A DNA stretch of 64,000 nt. Source: Candidatus Terraquivivens ruidianensis (lineage in GTDB: Archaea > Thermoproteota > Nitrososphaeria_A > Caldarchaeales > Wolframiiraptoraceae). Location of the stretch: assembly GCA_023267975.1 (NCBI GenBank), contig JALNLA010000002.1, forward strand, positions 103,053-167,052. The letters run 5' to 3'. Under the pieces are notes generated by a model. It had not been told where the DNA came from. It saw only the letters and a program-made list of their open reading frames with translations, and ran no database searches. Shown one piece after another: positions 7,163 through 18,599 of the stretch (its first letter is position 1; every line of letters begins with the position of its first letter). The translations under genes and the position numbers were made by a program.

Positions 7163-8746
7163 TTATTTGTAACCTAATTTCACAAGCTCTTCGTCGATGG
7201 CGCGTGCAAGCTCGTTAGCGCATTCTTTAGGAGTAAGTTCTCCAGCTACGGCCTTTGCTAATGTTGTGTAGAACACGTAAAGCAGAGGTGCATAATCCCC
7301 TATTTCGAGGGGCGTACCAACGAAGTACTTCCTCGCTATCGGGTCTCTGATAAGGGAAAATACGCCCCCGAACTTAGCGTCAAGCGGATCCAGCGCTGGA
7401 TTCGTAAGTACGGATGTCCTTACAGTGGTGTTTATTGCCTTTGCCCTTTCAAGTTCGTTCAGCGGTGAAATTACAAACTGTGCCCATAAGAATGCTGCCT
7501 CCGGATGGGGTGAACACCATGGTATTGTATATCCGCTTATGTCAGCGTACCCTATCGGCATGTATGGTCGCCAGTACTCGCGGTCGACTGGCGGAAGCGT
7601 AACTCTGAACTTTCCTGCAATTTTCGATAGTTCTGGATTGGCGTATGTTGATAAGAATTGTGTATATGTTATAGCTTGTGCTACCTTTCCGGCAGCCTGT
7701 TGCTCTCCAGACTCAACGTAAATCATGGCACGAACACCTGGTGGAGCATATGGTAACCACTTCAGGAAGGTCTCAATTGCTCTGACTGCCTGTGGGGAAT
7801 CAAGAGCTCCTCCATTCTCCATTCGAGAGCTCCAAGTTTTCGTGTTAATGCCCCATCCTGGTAGGAGGTCTCTTGGGTATGGGTCAAGCCCCTCGCCCGT
7901 TGCCCCACAAGATGGAAACCATGTTTCGAAGAAGTCGAAACCAAGTGCTTCATGGGCCTTGGCACCGTCTGCACCTATGAAACCATATAGGTCGGGCGGC
8001 CTAGTAAAGAACTCCGCTATGTCCAGCATCTCATCGTAATACCTTGGCGGGCGTAGCTCATAACCATATTTCTTCCTAAAATCTTCTTTCTCTTTTGGGC
8101 TCTCGAAGAGGTCTGTACGGTAGATATAGGTCTTAGGGAAGTACTCAGCAGGTATAGAGAGTATATGGCCTTTAGCATCTTTACAATATGGCAACGGAAA
8201 GATATCGTCTGGGTTAAAAGCCGGTTCTATTAGCTCAGGGTGCTCATCCATTAACTTGGTATAGTCATAAGTCCATCCTTTCCTAATCCATGTACCGACC
8301 ATATCCTGGTCGTCGTATGTGGATGAGTATATTCCAGTCCCTCTCTCCATATCAAGTATTTCTTTCTCCATGACCAATTCGTTAGAGGTTAGCTCCCAAT
8401 CGATCTTTATGCCCGTTAACTCTGTGAATTTCGGACCTACGACATCCCTTAGATAAAAGTTTGGTTCCCATGCTTGTGCCAGAACCTTGATCGTAGTCCC
8501 GCTGTAAGGCTTACTTGCCTCTTTCCACCATCTAATTAGCTCCTCTTCTGGTTTCGGGGGTGAACCGGTAACCGTCACAGTTTTCGTCTCAATCTTTTCT
8601 ACCGTAGTTGTGATCATCTTTTCTAAAACTTCTCTTGGCGTCGCAAAATATCCTGCAGCCGCACCCACAGCAAGTCCGCCTATGGCAGCGGCCACGGTTG
8701 CTATCCAGGTTCTTCTATCAACCTTTTTTTCAGACATGTCAAACAT
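7163..8746 (-). CDS. Extracellular solute-binding protein (GlpV-like), Tat-type anchor
   Basis: 527-residue substrate-binding protein of the importer. The N-terminus has VDRRTWIATVAAAIGGLAVG, a twin-arginine-like motif followed by a hydrophobic helix, so it is probably exported folded and kept as a membrane anchor. A Thr/Val-rich linker follows (about 45-60). The mature part opens with a WW-x-EASKPYSG motif and GIKIDWELTS, like the GlpV group of bacterial glycerol binding proteins rather than maltose-binding proteins. It is the first gene of the minus-strand operon (binding protein, two permeases, DUF2160). The ligand is not visible; a polyol or ketose is suggested by the kinase and epimerase nearby. 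ATGs at 8746 and 8737 are both possible starts. Confidence 0.85.
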   Translation of the reverse strand: MFDMSEKKVDRRTWIATVAAAIGGLAVGAAAGYFATPREVLEKMITTTVEKIETKTVTVTGSPPKPEEELIRWWKEASKPYSGTTIKVLAQAWEPNFYLRDVVGPKFTELTGIKIDWELTSNELVMEKEILDMERGTGIYSSTYDDQDMVGTWIRKGWTYDYTKLMDEHPELIEPAFNPDDIFPLPYCKDAKGHILSIPAEYFPKTYIYRTDLFESPKEKEDFRKKYGYELRPPRYYDEMLDIAEFFTRPPDLYGFIGADGAKAHEALGFDFFETWFPSCGATGEGLDPYPRDLLPGWGINTKTWSSRMENGGALDSPQAVRAIETFLKWLPYAPPGVRAMIYVESGEQQAAGKVAQAITYTQFLSTYANPELSKIAGKFRVTLPPVDREYWRPYMPIGYADISGYTIPWCSPHPEAAFLWAQFVISPLNELERAKAINTTVRTSVLTNPALDPLDAKFGGVFSLIRDPIARKYFVGTPLEIGDYAPLLYVFYTTLAKAVAGELTPKECANELARAIDEELVKLGYK

Positions 8747-8862
8747 AATTATATTTATAATTAAATATATTAATTTTTCGTAAAAATGTTATTTAAATAA
8801 AAGGATTAATTAATTTTAATGAGGCACCGCACTATAAATATCAGCCAAGATTTCATTAATTC
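8747..8862. promoter_or_regulatory. Divergent promoter region, binding protein / epimerase
   Basis: A very AT-rich 116-base gap separates the divergent genes. Rightward, CACTATAAATATC (about 8830-8842) sits 20-33 bases before the epimerase ATG at 8863. Leftward, TTATATTTATAATTAAATATA lies immediately upstream of the binding-protein gene. Shared control of the importer and the epimerase is likely. Confidence 0.55.
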
Positions 8863-9540
8863 ATGAAGAACCAAGTAAAAGTTGCTCCCTCCATAATCTC
8901 AGCGGATATGTTAAACCTATCAGATGAGGTGAGGTTACTTGAGGAAGCAGGGGCGGACATGATACACATCGATACATATCCCTTTATTGCTTTCGCCTTT
9001 GATTACAATGAACTTAGCAGATTAGTCATAGGCACGTTATTGCTAGATTTCCTCAGGAGAAGGACATCACTACCTCTGGATGTCCACCTCTCCGTTGAAA
9101 CCACGAGGGAGATGGTTGAGAGGTATATAGACCTTGGTGCCGACATTATCACATTCCATCCTGACGTTGCTTTTTACCCTGAAGAAATCATTCAATCGAT
9201 AAAAGATAGAGGGGTTGAACTGGGTTTAGCGACTACAATATCTTCAGACCTTTCTTACATAAGAAAGTTTTCTTATCATGCTGATGTAATTCTAGTCGTA
9301 ACCGCCAACATTAACTTTTCAGGCATGGTTAGAATAGATGAGGCCGAGCGAAGAATATTGGACGTTCAAAAAATTATAGGAGGGAGGGCGGAGGTTGCCG
9401 TGGATGGTGGTGTAGACCTTAAAACAGCCCCACACTTAGTTAAGGCTGGAGCAACAATCCTTGTCACGGGAAAATATTTGTTTAAGTCTTCGGATTATAA
9501 GGAGGCAATAACAAGGTTAAAGAATGTCTGCAAAGTTTAA
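8863..9540 (+). CDS. Divergent ribulose-phosphate 3-epimerase family protein
   Basis: 225-residue TIM-barrel protein related to ribulose-5-phosphate 3-epimerase. It keeps the opening VAPSIISADML and the metal and catalytic positions: His and Asp of MIHIDT, His of PLDVHLSV, and Asp of VAVDGGVD. The loop after the first Asp, normally VMDGHFVPN, is replaced by TYPFIAFAFDYNEL, and the phosphate-side loops also differ. An epimerase acting on a related ketose phosphate is therefore as likely as true Ru5P epimerase. Its neighbours, a pentulose-type kinase (convergent) and the importer (divergent), suggest it acts after uptake and phosphorylation. Confidence 0.75.
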   Translation: MKNQVKVAPSIISADMLNLSDEVRLLEEAGADMIHIDTYPFIAFAFDYNELSRLVIGTLLLDFLRRRTSLPLDVHLSVETTREMVERYIDLGADIITFHPDVAFYPEEIIQSIKDRGVELGLATTISSDLSYIRKFSYHADVILVVTANINFSGMVRIDEAERRILDVQKIIGGRAEVAVDGGVDLKTAPHLVKAGATILVTGKYLFKSSDYKEAITRLKNVCKV

Positions 9541-9559
9541 GTGTTAAACACTCGATAAG

Positions 9560-11098
9560 CTATTCTATTTCAGATGATAGCTTGTAGCAGTCCTTAAGAC
9601 TCTCCCTAATCTTCTTATATAGCGCGTAGTATTTTTCATAGATTTTAAAATTTGCCAAGTTAGGTTTAGTCACATGAAAATCTTGAACCCATTTATAGAT
9701 GTCCTCATATTTGAGAATCCCTACCCCTACACCAGCGAGTAGAGCATCACCTAAGGGTGCGCCCTGCGCCCCTGGAATGTATATGAAGTCCACACCTGTA
9801 ACATCCGCTATTATCTGTCGCCACAGAACTGATTTTGCACCTCCATCAACCAATAGAGCCTTTCTTAAGGGTATCCCTGCCTCCTTGGCGGCCTCAATGC
9901 TATCACGTATAGCATAAGCAACACCTTCGAGGAACGCTCTGAAGACATGGGCTGAGTGATGGTATAGCGTAAGACCATATAGGTAGCTCCTGAGGTGCGG
10001 CTCCCAATAAGGTGCCCTCTCACCAACTGACATATGCGGTGCAAATACCAGACCATTAGAGCCAGGCGGAACTCCTTCTGCCATCTTATCAAGTAAGCTA
10101 TAAGCTGATAAACCAGCCCTCTCGGCTACAAGCTTTTCATTGGGTGCGAATTCGTCTCTGAACCACCTAACTACAGCGCCAGCAGTGTTTATACCAGCGA
10201 ACGAGTATATCTTCTTCCTATCGTAGGCTACATAAGGAAAGTTTACAAACTTCTTCACGATACGCGGCTCATCTTGGATGAACCCATTACACATCGATGT
10301 TCCTATCATGGATGCTAGATCTCCATCCTCAAGAGCGGTTACGCTAAGGGCTGAAACTGCGGCGTCTATTCCGCCGGCGATGACTGGTATTCCTACACTC
10401 AAACCAGTTACCTTTGAACCTTCTTCCGTCACTTCACCAACAACATCCTTGGCTTCATGTATTTCCTCCGGAAAGAAAGTACGTGGTATGCCAAGCTCCT
10501 CCATCAAATCCTCTGCCCAACGCCTCTTATGAATGTCATATATGCCTCCTATGACGCCTGCGCTCGAATGATCCATACATACATTTCCCGTCAGCTTATA
10601 AACTACATAACCATAGGCTGTTACAAGTTGATGAATCTTCTCCCAAATATCAGGTTCATTCCTCTTTATCCAGAGAATTTTGGTGAAACCGTAATAAGGA
10701 TCGATGATATTCCCCGTTCTCCTAAAAATAAAATCTTCATCCATCTCTTTTTTAAGGATGTTGACCTCCTCGTTTGCCCTTCTGTCCATCCATATTATAG
10801 CTGGCCTTAAAGGATTAAAATTCCTATCTAGCGGAACACCTGAGCCTGTGTATAGGCCGCTGATGGCGATGCCAGCGATATGCTTTGGATTCACCTTCGA
10901 CTTTGTTATAACTTCTTTCACACTTTCTACGTATGCACGCCACCAAACGTCCGGCCACTGCTCAGCCCACCCTGGTTTCGGTATCGTTATGGTAGTCTCT
11001 ATGAAAGATTCCGCTAGCACTCTGCCTTGAGAGTTAACTATGAGGCTCTTGGTTCCAAAAGTTCCAATGTCGGTGCCTAACAGTAAGGGCTCATTCAC
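9560..11098 (-). CDS. FGGY carbohydrate kinase, xylulokinase-like
   Basis: 512-residue ATP-dependent sugar kinase of the FGGY family. The N-terminal domain begins LLLGTDIGTFGTKSLIVNSQ and contains GWAEQWPDVWW, the pattern of xylulokinase and ribulokinase rather than glycerol kinase. The C-terminal domain has the FGGY signature region DGGAKSVLWRQIIADVTG and a PLGDALLA nucleotide-side motif. It ends convergent with the epimerase gene (19-base gap). The predicted job is to phosphorylate the imported ketose or polyol. The exact substrate cannot be read from the sequence; xylulose, ribulose, erythrulose or similar are options. Confidence 0.85.
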   Translation of the reverse strand: MNEPLLLGTDIGTFGTKSLIVNSQGRVLAESFIETTITIPKPGWAEQWPDVWWRAYVESVKEVITKSKVNPKHIAGIAISGLYTGSGVPLDRNFNPLRPAIIWMDRRANEEVNILKKEMDEDFIFRRTGNIIDPYYGFTKILWIKRNEPDIWEKIHQLVTAYGYVVYKLTGNVCMDHSSAGVIGGIYDIHKRRWAEDLMEELGIPRTFFPEEIHEAKDVVGEVTEEGSKVTGLSVGIPVIAGGIDAAVSALSVTALEDGDLASMIGTSMCNGFIQDEPRIVKKFVNFPYVAYDRKKIYSFAGINTAGAVVRWFRDEFAPNEKLVAERAGLSAYSLLDKMAEGVPPGSNGLVFAPHMSVGERAPYWEPHLRSYLYGLTLYHHSAHVFRAFLEGVAYAIRDSIEAAKEAGIPLRKALLVDGGAKSVLWRQIIADVTGVDFIYIPGAQGAPLGDALLAGVGVGILKYEDIYKWVQDFHVTKPNLANFKIYEKYYALYKKIRESLKDCYKLSSEIE

Positions 11099-11293
11099 GA
11101 ATCTTTTTGCTAACGATATTCAGATAAATATTTTTGCCTCCTAGTATTGTAGGAAAATACGATTTTTTTTGAATCATCCAAAACAGCATTTCTTAGAAAT
11201 TACTAAAATTTTCTGGAATCATCAAAGGAGGTTCTGTTAACTTAAGCGTGTCCATCACCCTTCTATTGCTTTTGATTATTTTTATCGAGACTA

Positions 11294-11587
11294 TCAACTT
11301 AATAACGTCACCCATACCTTTATCCATCTCTTAAATTGTCTTATCCCTCGGATAATGCTTTCAACATACCTGCTGCCTCTTACCCATAATAGAGATTGTA
11401 TGACAACCAATTCAGCCGCCTTAACCAAGAAAAGTTTCTCAATGTGTTCTGATCTTAAGCATCGTCTGAAACATCTCAACCACATCTTAGAGTCTAAGCT
11501 TAACTTCTCATATGGAGATTCATCTAGCGATACACGTCTAGAAAGGTTTAGGCGGCCGGTCTGCGGCTTAAGATGTAGGACTTGCAA
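11294..11587 (-). CDS. Unrecognised 97-aa reading frame, doubtful gene
   Basis: The only sizeable reading frame between the kinase and the 23S promoter. It is basic, starts at TTG, and ends in RYVESIIRGIRQFKRWIKVW. Codon choice (AGA, ATA, TTA, AAG) looks like the local genes, but no family is recognised. A shifted 40-aa frame (MGDVIKLIVSIKIIKS...) follows directly and could be a frameshifted continuation, as in a decayed gene. From 11099 to 11290 nothing is supported. Confidence 0.2.
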   Translation of the reverse strand: MQVLHLKPQTGRLNLSRRVSLDESPYEKLSLDSKMWLRCFRRCLRSEHIEKLFLVKAAELVVIQSLLWVRGSRYVESIIRGIRQFKRWIKVWVTLLS

Positions 11588-11617
11588 TGCCGCCCTTATT
11601 TTTGGGCTATTATCTGT

Positions 11618-11640
11618 AAAGCCTTATAAAGAACTTTAAA
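11618..11640 (+). promoter_or_regulatory. 23S rRNA promoter
   Basis: AAAGCCTTATAAAGAACTTT has a TATA-like core (CTTATAAAG) about 100 bases before the processing stem. No 16S gene precedes it, so 23S is transcribed on its own. The same element, four differences in 27 bases, precedes the partial copy at 2700-2726. Confidence 0.6.
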
Positions 11641-11725
11641 GAATAGCTTTTTTGCGCTAAGGCTGATGAAGGCCGCTGGTATATTCACCAGTTGGCTTGA
11701 TGCGGGAGTAAGTAAAGCTTACCGT

Positions 11726-11751
11726 GACCGCGCTCAAAGGTTTGGAGACGT
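11726..11751 (+). repeat. 5' arm of the 23S processing stem
   Basis: GACCGCGCTCAAAGGTTTGG plus the next six bases is the perfect reverse complement of 14850-14875. The 26-bp helix brackets the whole 23S gene, as archaeal rRNA processing stems do. Just inside, CGCC can pair with GGCG, leaving AAA (14847-14849) unpaired, which resembles a bulge-helix-bulge for the splicing endonuclease. Confidence 0.85.
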
Positions 11752-14849
<3,098 letters not shown>

Positions 14850-14875
14850 ACGTCTCCAAACCTTTGAGCGCGGTC
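14850..14875 (+). repeat. 3' arm of the 23S processing stem
   Basis: Perfect complement of 11726-11751; see that entry. Cleavage and ligation here would release the pre-23S RNA. Confidence 0.85.
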
Positions 14876-14889
14876 ATAACCCGCACTTT

Positions 14890-15042
14890 TTAAGACCCCA
14901 CGTACCTCTTTGGGTCTTTCTCGAATGCTGCCTTACAGTGGGCAGAGCAGAAGTAATATGTATTGCCCATGTACTCAGCCTTGTGCTTAGCCTTCTCTAC
15001 GTCTACTTCCATCTTACAAACAGGGTCCTGTACCCTCGGCAT
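14890..15042 (-). CDS. YHS-domain metal-binding mini-protein
   Basis: 50-residue protein, too short for usual cut-offs. It reads MPRVQDPVCKMEVDVEKAKH, then YMGNTYYFCSAHCKAAFEKD and a short tail. The pattern DPVCKM...YYFCSAHCKAAFEKDP is the YHS domain, found alone or on heavy-metal ATPases and thought to bind copper or other soft metals through its Cys residues. It is divergent from a Cys-rich HTH gene, 113 bases away, which may control it. It ends 15 bases from the 23S processing stem. Confidence 0.85.
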   Translation of the reverse strand: MPRVQDPVCKMEVDVEKAKHKAEYMGNTYYFCSAHCKAAFEKDPKRYVGS

Positions 15043-15155
15043 GAAATAATTTCCGTCTCAATTGGTTTTTAATTTTTTGGTAGATCGTTATAACTCCGCT
15101 ACCGTTTAAATACTGCGCATCTACACATATCTCCCAGCAAAAACGGTGTTAAAGC

Positions 15156-15557
15156 TTGAAGCCGACTTGCGAGATAGTGGTCAAGTATTTTTTACCAGCC
15201 TTTAGGGCCATGGTAGCTAAGGAGCTTTGCGAGAAGTACGGGATGAAGCAGGAAGAGGCCGCGAGGAGGCTCGGAATCACGCAGGCAGCTATAAGCTACT
15301 ACCTATCCGGCATAAGGGGCGGTACTACAAGGAGACGGCTTGCCCTTCTAAAGGAAGACCCTAAAGTCAAAGAAATGGTGAGGGAGATAGCGAGCTCTAT
15401 TGCGGGCGGTAAGGCATCGACGCTTGACGCAATCGGACTTATATGCAAGACATGTACCTTGCTCAAGTTAAGCGGAGATGTATGTGCTTTTCATACAGAT
15501 GTAGTCCCTTCCTTAAGCAAGGGCTGCAGCTTATGCAAAAGCCTCTTCTCTAAGTGA
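15156..15557 (+). CDS. HTH regulator with Cys-rich C-terminus
   Basis: 133 residues, TTG start preceded by GGTG at 15145-15148. Residues about 20-60 form a helix-turn-helix: KYGMKQEEAARRLGITQAAI followed by SYYLSG. The C-terminal 45 residues hold a metal or Fe-S type Cys set: CKTC, then DVCAFH, then GCSLC. A redox- or metal-responsive regulator is plausible. The divergent YHS protein makes it a candidate copper or soft-metal sensor, but no ligand has been shown. It overlaps the convergent gene by eight bases. Confidence 0.7.
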   Translation: MKPTCEIVVKYFLPAFRAMVAKELCEKYGMKQEEAARRLGITQAAISYYLSGIRGGTTRRRLALLKEDPKVKEMVREIASSIAGGKASTLDAIGLICKTCTLLKLSGDVCAFHTDVVPSLSKGCSLCKSLFSK

Positions 15558-16365
15558 TTCCTTTCTTGTTAGCTAACCTTTCAATTTCTCTGAATACCTT
15601 TTGTATCTCTAACATAGAGTTGCTGAATGGTTGGATGACTAGCATGACGCGCCGCCTTCCAAGGTACTCCAGGATATAGGTATCGCTGTTTGTTAAAGAA
15701 AGCATGTATTCATCGATTGCGTGTTTTGTAAAGTCACCCTCGGAGTTATTAGCCACCACTCTCCTGGCGATGTAAGACTTAGCCGTGTCACTGAGGTTGT
15801 CCAAGATAACGGGCGTGTAGATCGCTATACTCCCCTCGCTAGAGAATGAAAGAAACTCATTCAGCCTACTCCTTCTATACAGATGGAACATCGTCATGCT
15901 AAAATGCTTTGATATACGGGCTGAGGCTTTTTCAAATTTCTCGCAACCTATGTACATCACCCCATCGTATATTTTCCTAATGGTTTTAGCATAATCCTCG
16001 ATTAGCTTTACGGAGTTCTTGCATAATTCGTATGGGGATAGATATGCTGGATTTCCAGGTACGAGACACGGCTGTAAGTTGTGGTAGCTCTGAACCATAT
16101 TAATGAGCTCCTTAATCCTGTTTTCCGCATCAGAACGCCTTACAGATATCGTTAACACTAACGTAACATTCCGCTGTTCCTCGAGCAGGGGGAAAAGGCT
16201 GGGTGGTGTAGGGTCCGTGCTAGCCCACTCGGCATCAATAAAGTGCATCTCAACACCGATGGAACTGAGCAGCCTGTTGATTTTGGAGAGCAAAAACAAC
16301 CTTCGGCCAGCATAGGGGGATAGGTGCGAGGGCTTAGTTGCCTTCGCCAGACGGAAGTCCCTCAC
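15550..16365 (-). CDS. Protein of unknown function, 271 aa
   Basis: Not recognised with confidence. Alternating strand/helix character (VTLVLTISVRR, GVMYIGCEKFEKA, YILEYLGRRRVMLVIQPF) suggests an alpha/beta, possibly TIM-barrel, fold, distantly like luciferase-type oxidoreductases. The start used is GTG at 16365. It overlaps the HTH gene by eight bases, tail to tail, so it is probably not in that operon. Confidence 0.5.
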   Translation of the reverse strand: MRDFRLAKATKPSHLSPYAGRRLFLLSKINRLLSSIGVEMHFIDAEWASTDPTPPSLFPLLEEQRNVTLVLTISVRRSDAENRIKELINMVQSYHNLQPCLVPGNPAYLSPYELCKNSVKLIEDYAKTIRKIYDGVMYIGCEKFEKASARISKHFSMTMFHLYRRSRLNEFLSFSSEGSIAIYTPVILDNLSDTAKSYIARRVVANNSEGDFTKHAIDEYMLSLTNSDTYILEYLGRRRVMLVIQPFSNSMLEIQKVFREIERLANKKGIT

Positions 16366-16471
16366 CTACTCGGAACCAATCCACCTCTCACCGCTAGAAT
16401 TTGTTTCAGATGTTGTTATCGCTGATATAAAAATTTAAATAAAATGGTGGGGTAGTTGTAAGAAGTTTGAT

Positions 16472-16921
16472 CTACTTTAAAGCCATGAGCCTTTTCAGTT
16501 CAGCTATATGTTCCTGTTCATCCATTATGACGTGCCTAACCTCATGCTCTAGCGTAAAATACTCGTACCGTAAGTTGTCCTTTTCCTGTACGATCTTCTT
16601 GAGTATCTCGGTGTAATAGTCTACTGCATCCTTCTCGTCCTTTAAATTCACTTCCAGAATCTCCTGCACCGTCTTGGCCGGCTTTGTCTCGGCTATTCCT
16701 GTAGAAGGAACACCACCCAAGTAATCACCTATAAGCGTCCTAAACTTTTCCTGATGCTTTGCCTCGTCGCTGGCTATCTCCTTCAGTCTTTCTATTATAG
16801 GCTCACAGTTTAACCCATCTACAATCTCCGCATGGCTTAGGTATTGTACGTAGGCGGCATGTTCTAACTCAAGAGCTTTGTTAAGCAACTTGATAAGTTC
16901 TTCCTTCGCTTTAGACGACAT
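16472..16921 (-). CDS. Ferritin-like diiron protein (bacterioferritin/Dps-like)
   Basis: 149-residue four-helix protein. The diiron ligand pattern is visible: ELEHAAYVQYL (helix A), SDEAKHQEKF (helix B, E-x2-H), LKDEKDAVDYY (helix C) and MDEQEHIAEL (helix D, E-x2-H). Such proteins oxidise and store iron or detoxify peroxide in the cytoplasm. It is a single gene with its own upstream AT-rich region. Confidence 0.85.
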   Translation of the reverse strand: MSSKAKEELIKLLNKALELEHAAYVQYLSHAEIVDGLNCEPIIERLKEIASDEAKHQEKFRTLIGDYLGGVPSTGIAETKPAKTVQEILEVNLKDEKDAVDYYTEILKKIVQEKDNLRYEYFTLEHEVRHVIMDEQEHIAELKRLMALK

Positions 16922-17042
16922 GTATATTCATCTATATTAAGAGGTATTTTAGTGTTTCGAAATCGATTGGACGTTTATGTCTCCCGATATTTAATTAAAA
17001 TAGCAAGACCGATTGGGTATTTGGTAAGGGTCGGGCCGCCGC

Positions 17043-18587
17043 ATGTTCGAGGTTATAGCCAAAGACCTTCTTGGAAGGATAGGCAGGATAGAGACAAAGT
17101 CTGGAAAGTTTGAAACACCTGCGTTCCTTCCAGTAATAAACCCAGTAAACCAAGTTATCTCCGCGAGCGAGATTTCCAAGAAGTTTGGATGCAAGGCTGT
17201 GATAACGAACGCCTACATAATTTACAGGAGACTTAGGAATGAGGGCATAGAAAGGGGCGTGCATGGTATCATATCGTTCGATGGCGTAGTTATGACGGAT
17301 TCTGGCGGATACCAGATGCTCGAGTACGGCGACGTAAAGGTCACGCCCAAGGAGATTGCAGCATTCCAAGAGGTGATACGTAGCGACATGGCCGTCCCGC
17401 TTGACGTGCCAACAGGGCTAGTAAGTTACGAGAAAGCTAAGGAGAGCGTAGAGAGGACGTTAGCAAATGTTGAGGAGACTCTCGAAATATTGGCTGATGG
17501 TAGGAAGGCTTTGTGGGCAGCACCAATACAGGGTGGTACGCATCTTCAAGTTTTAGAGCATTGTGCATCAAGATTGGTGGAGATGCCCTTCGACTTTTTT
17601 GTCCTTGGAAGTCCTACGCCCCTCATGGAAAGTTACATGTTCACCAAGTTATTTAAGATGATATCGACTGTCAAGCGTGTCATACCATCCGAGAAGCCGC
17701 TCCACCTATTCGGTGCTGGTCATCCCATGCTCATGCCGTTTGCCGTGGCAATGGGTTGCGACACTTTTGACTCTGCAGGCTACTATCTATATGCAAAGGA
17801 GGGAAGGTATATGAGCAGTTCAGGGACGCTGAGGCTCTCGATACTGGATTACTTTCCATGCGAGTGTGAGGTTTGCTCAAAATACTCTCCCGAGGAGTTA
17901 AGATCATTACCGGACGAGGAGAGGGTTATACTTTTATCGCTTCATAACCTAAGCGTTTGTTTTCGTGAAGTTATGGAGATAAAGCAGGCTATTAAGGATG
18001 GAAGGTTGATGGAGCTTCTTGAGATAAGAGCTAGGTCTCACCCAAAGCTCTATGCCGCTTTTAGGGCCATGCTTTCTGATAGGAAGCTTATAGAGCTTAT
18101 GGAGTTGCACACACCCGTATCGAAGCGGAGGGGCATGAATCTCTTTGACAGGCTCAGCCTACTGAGGCCGGAGGTATTTAGGGTGAGAAATAGGTTGGTG
18201 AAGTACGTTCCAACAAAAAAGTCTGACACGATAGTTTTAATACCCCAACTGGGAGGAAAGTGCAAGAGCTTAGAGGCTGCTGAACGCATAGTTAAGGAGA
18301 AGTTTCCCGAAGTTGTCGAAAAAGCATCTTACGGTTTCTTTCTAAACCCTTACGGCATCATCCCCGTAGAGCTTAAGTTTGTCTATCCCTTCTCGCAGAC
18401 GAACTTTAGCGTCTCCTTGCTGACGGATGTCAAAGAAGACATAGTTGATGTAACCGTAAGATACATAGTGGAACATGGTTACGAGCATGCTATTCTATTA
18501 GAGGTCCGAAGCCCATCGCTAAGGGAGTTGCTCATGCTCACCAAATCAAGGTTAGAAGAAAAAGGGATAAAAGTGACTGTGCTCTAG
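17043..18587 (+). CDS. tgtA: Archaeosine tRNA-guanine transglycosylase
   Basis: Exchanges guanine-15 in the tRNA D-loop for preQ0, the first step of archaeosine formation. Residues 1-350 form the TGT barrel: ISFDGVVMTDSGGYQMLEYG with the substrate-side Asp, GCDTFDSAGYYLYA with the nucleophile Asp, and a zinc site CECEVC plus SLHNLSV. The following 150 residues match the archaeosine-specific C1/C2 domains. At 514 aa it ends before the C-terminal PUA domain that brings Pyrococcus TgtA to about 580 aa; the PUA part may be absent or encoded elsewhere. Confidence 0.93.
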   Translation: MFEVIAKDLLGRIGRIETKSGKFETPAFLPVINPVNQVISASEISKKFGCKAVITNAYIIYRRLRNEGIERGVHGIISFDGVVMTDSGGYQMLEYGDVKVTPKEIAAFQEVIRSDMAVPLDVPTGLVSYEKAKESVERTLANVEETLEILADGRKALWAAPIQGGTHLQVLEHCASRLVEMPFDFFVLGSPTPLMESYMFTKLFKMISTVKRVIPSEKPLHLFGAGHPMLMPFAVAMGCDTFDSAGYYLYAKEGRYMSSSGTLRLSILDYFPCECEVCSKYSPEELRSLPDEERVILLSLHNLSVCFREVMEIKQAIKDGRLMELLEIRARSHPKLYAAFRAMLSDRKLIELMELHTPVSKRRGMNLFDRLSLLRPEVFRVRNRLVKYVPTKKSDTIVLIPQLGGKCKSLEAAERIVKEKFPEVVEKASYGFFLNPYGIIPVELKFVYPFSQTNFSVSLLTDVKEDIVDVTVRYIVEHGYEHAILLEVRSPSLRELLMLTKSRLEEKGIKVTVL

Positions 18588-18599
18588 GGTATCTCGACG

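Noticed and set aside
11355-11639. 94-aa plus-strand frame before 23S
   Set aside because: It runs through the 23S promoter and is antisense to an equally doubtful frame; composition is not convincing.
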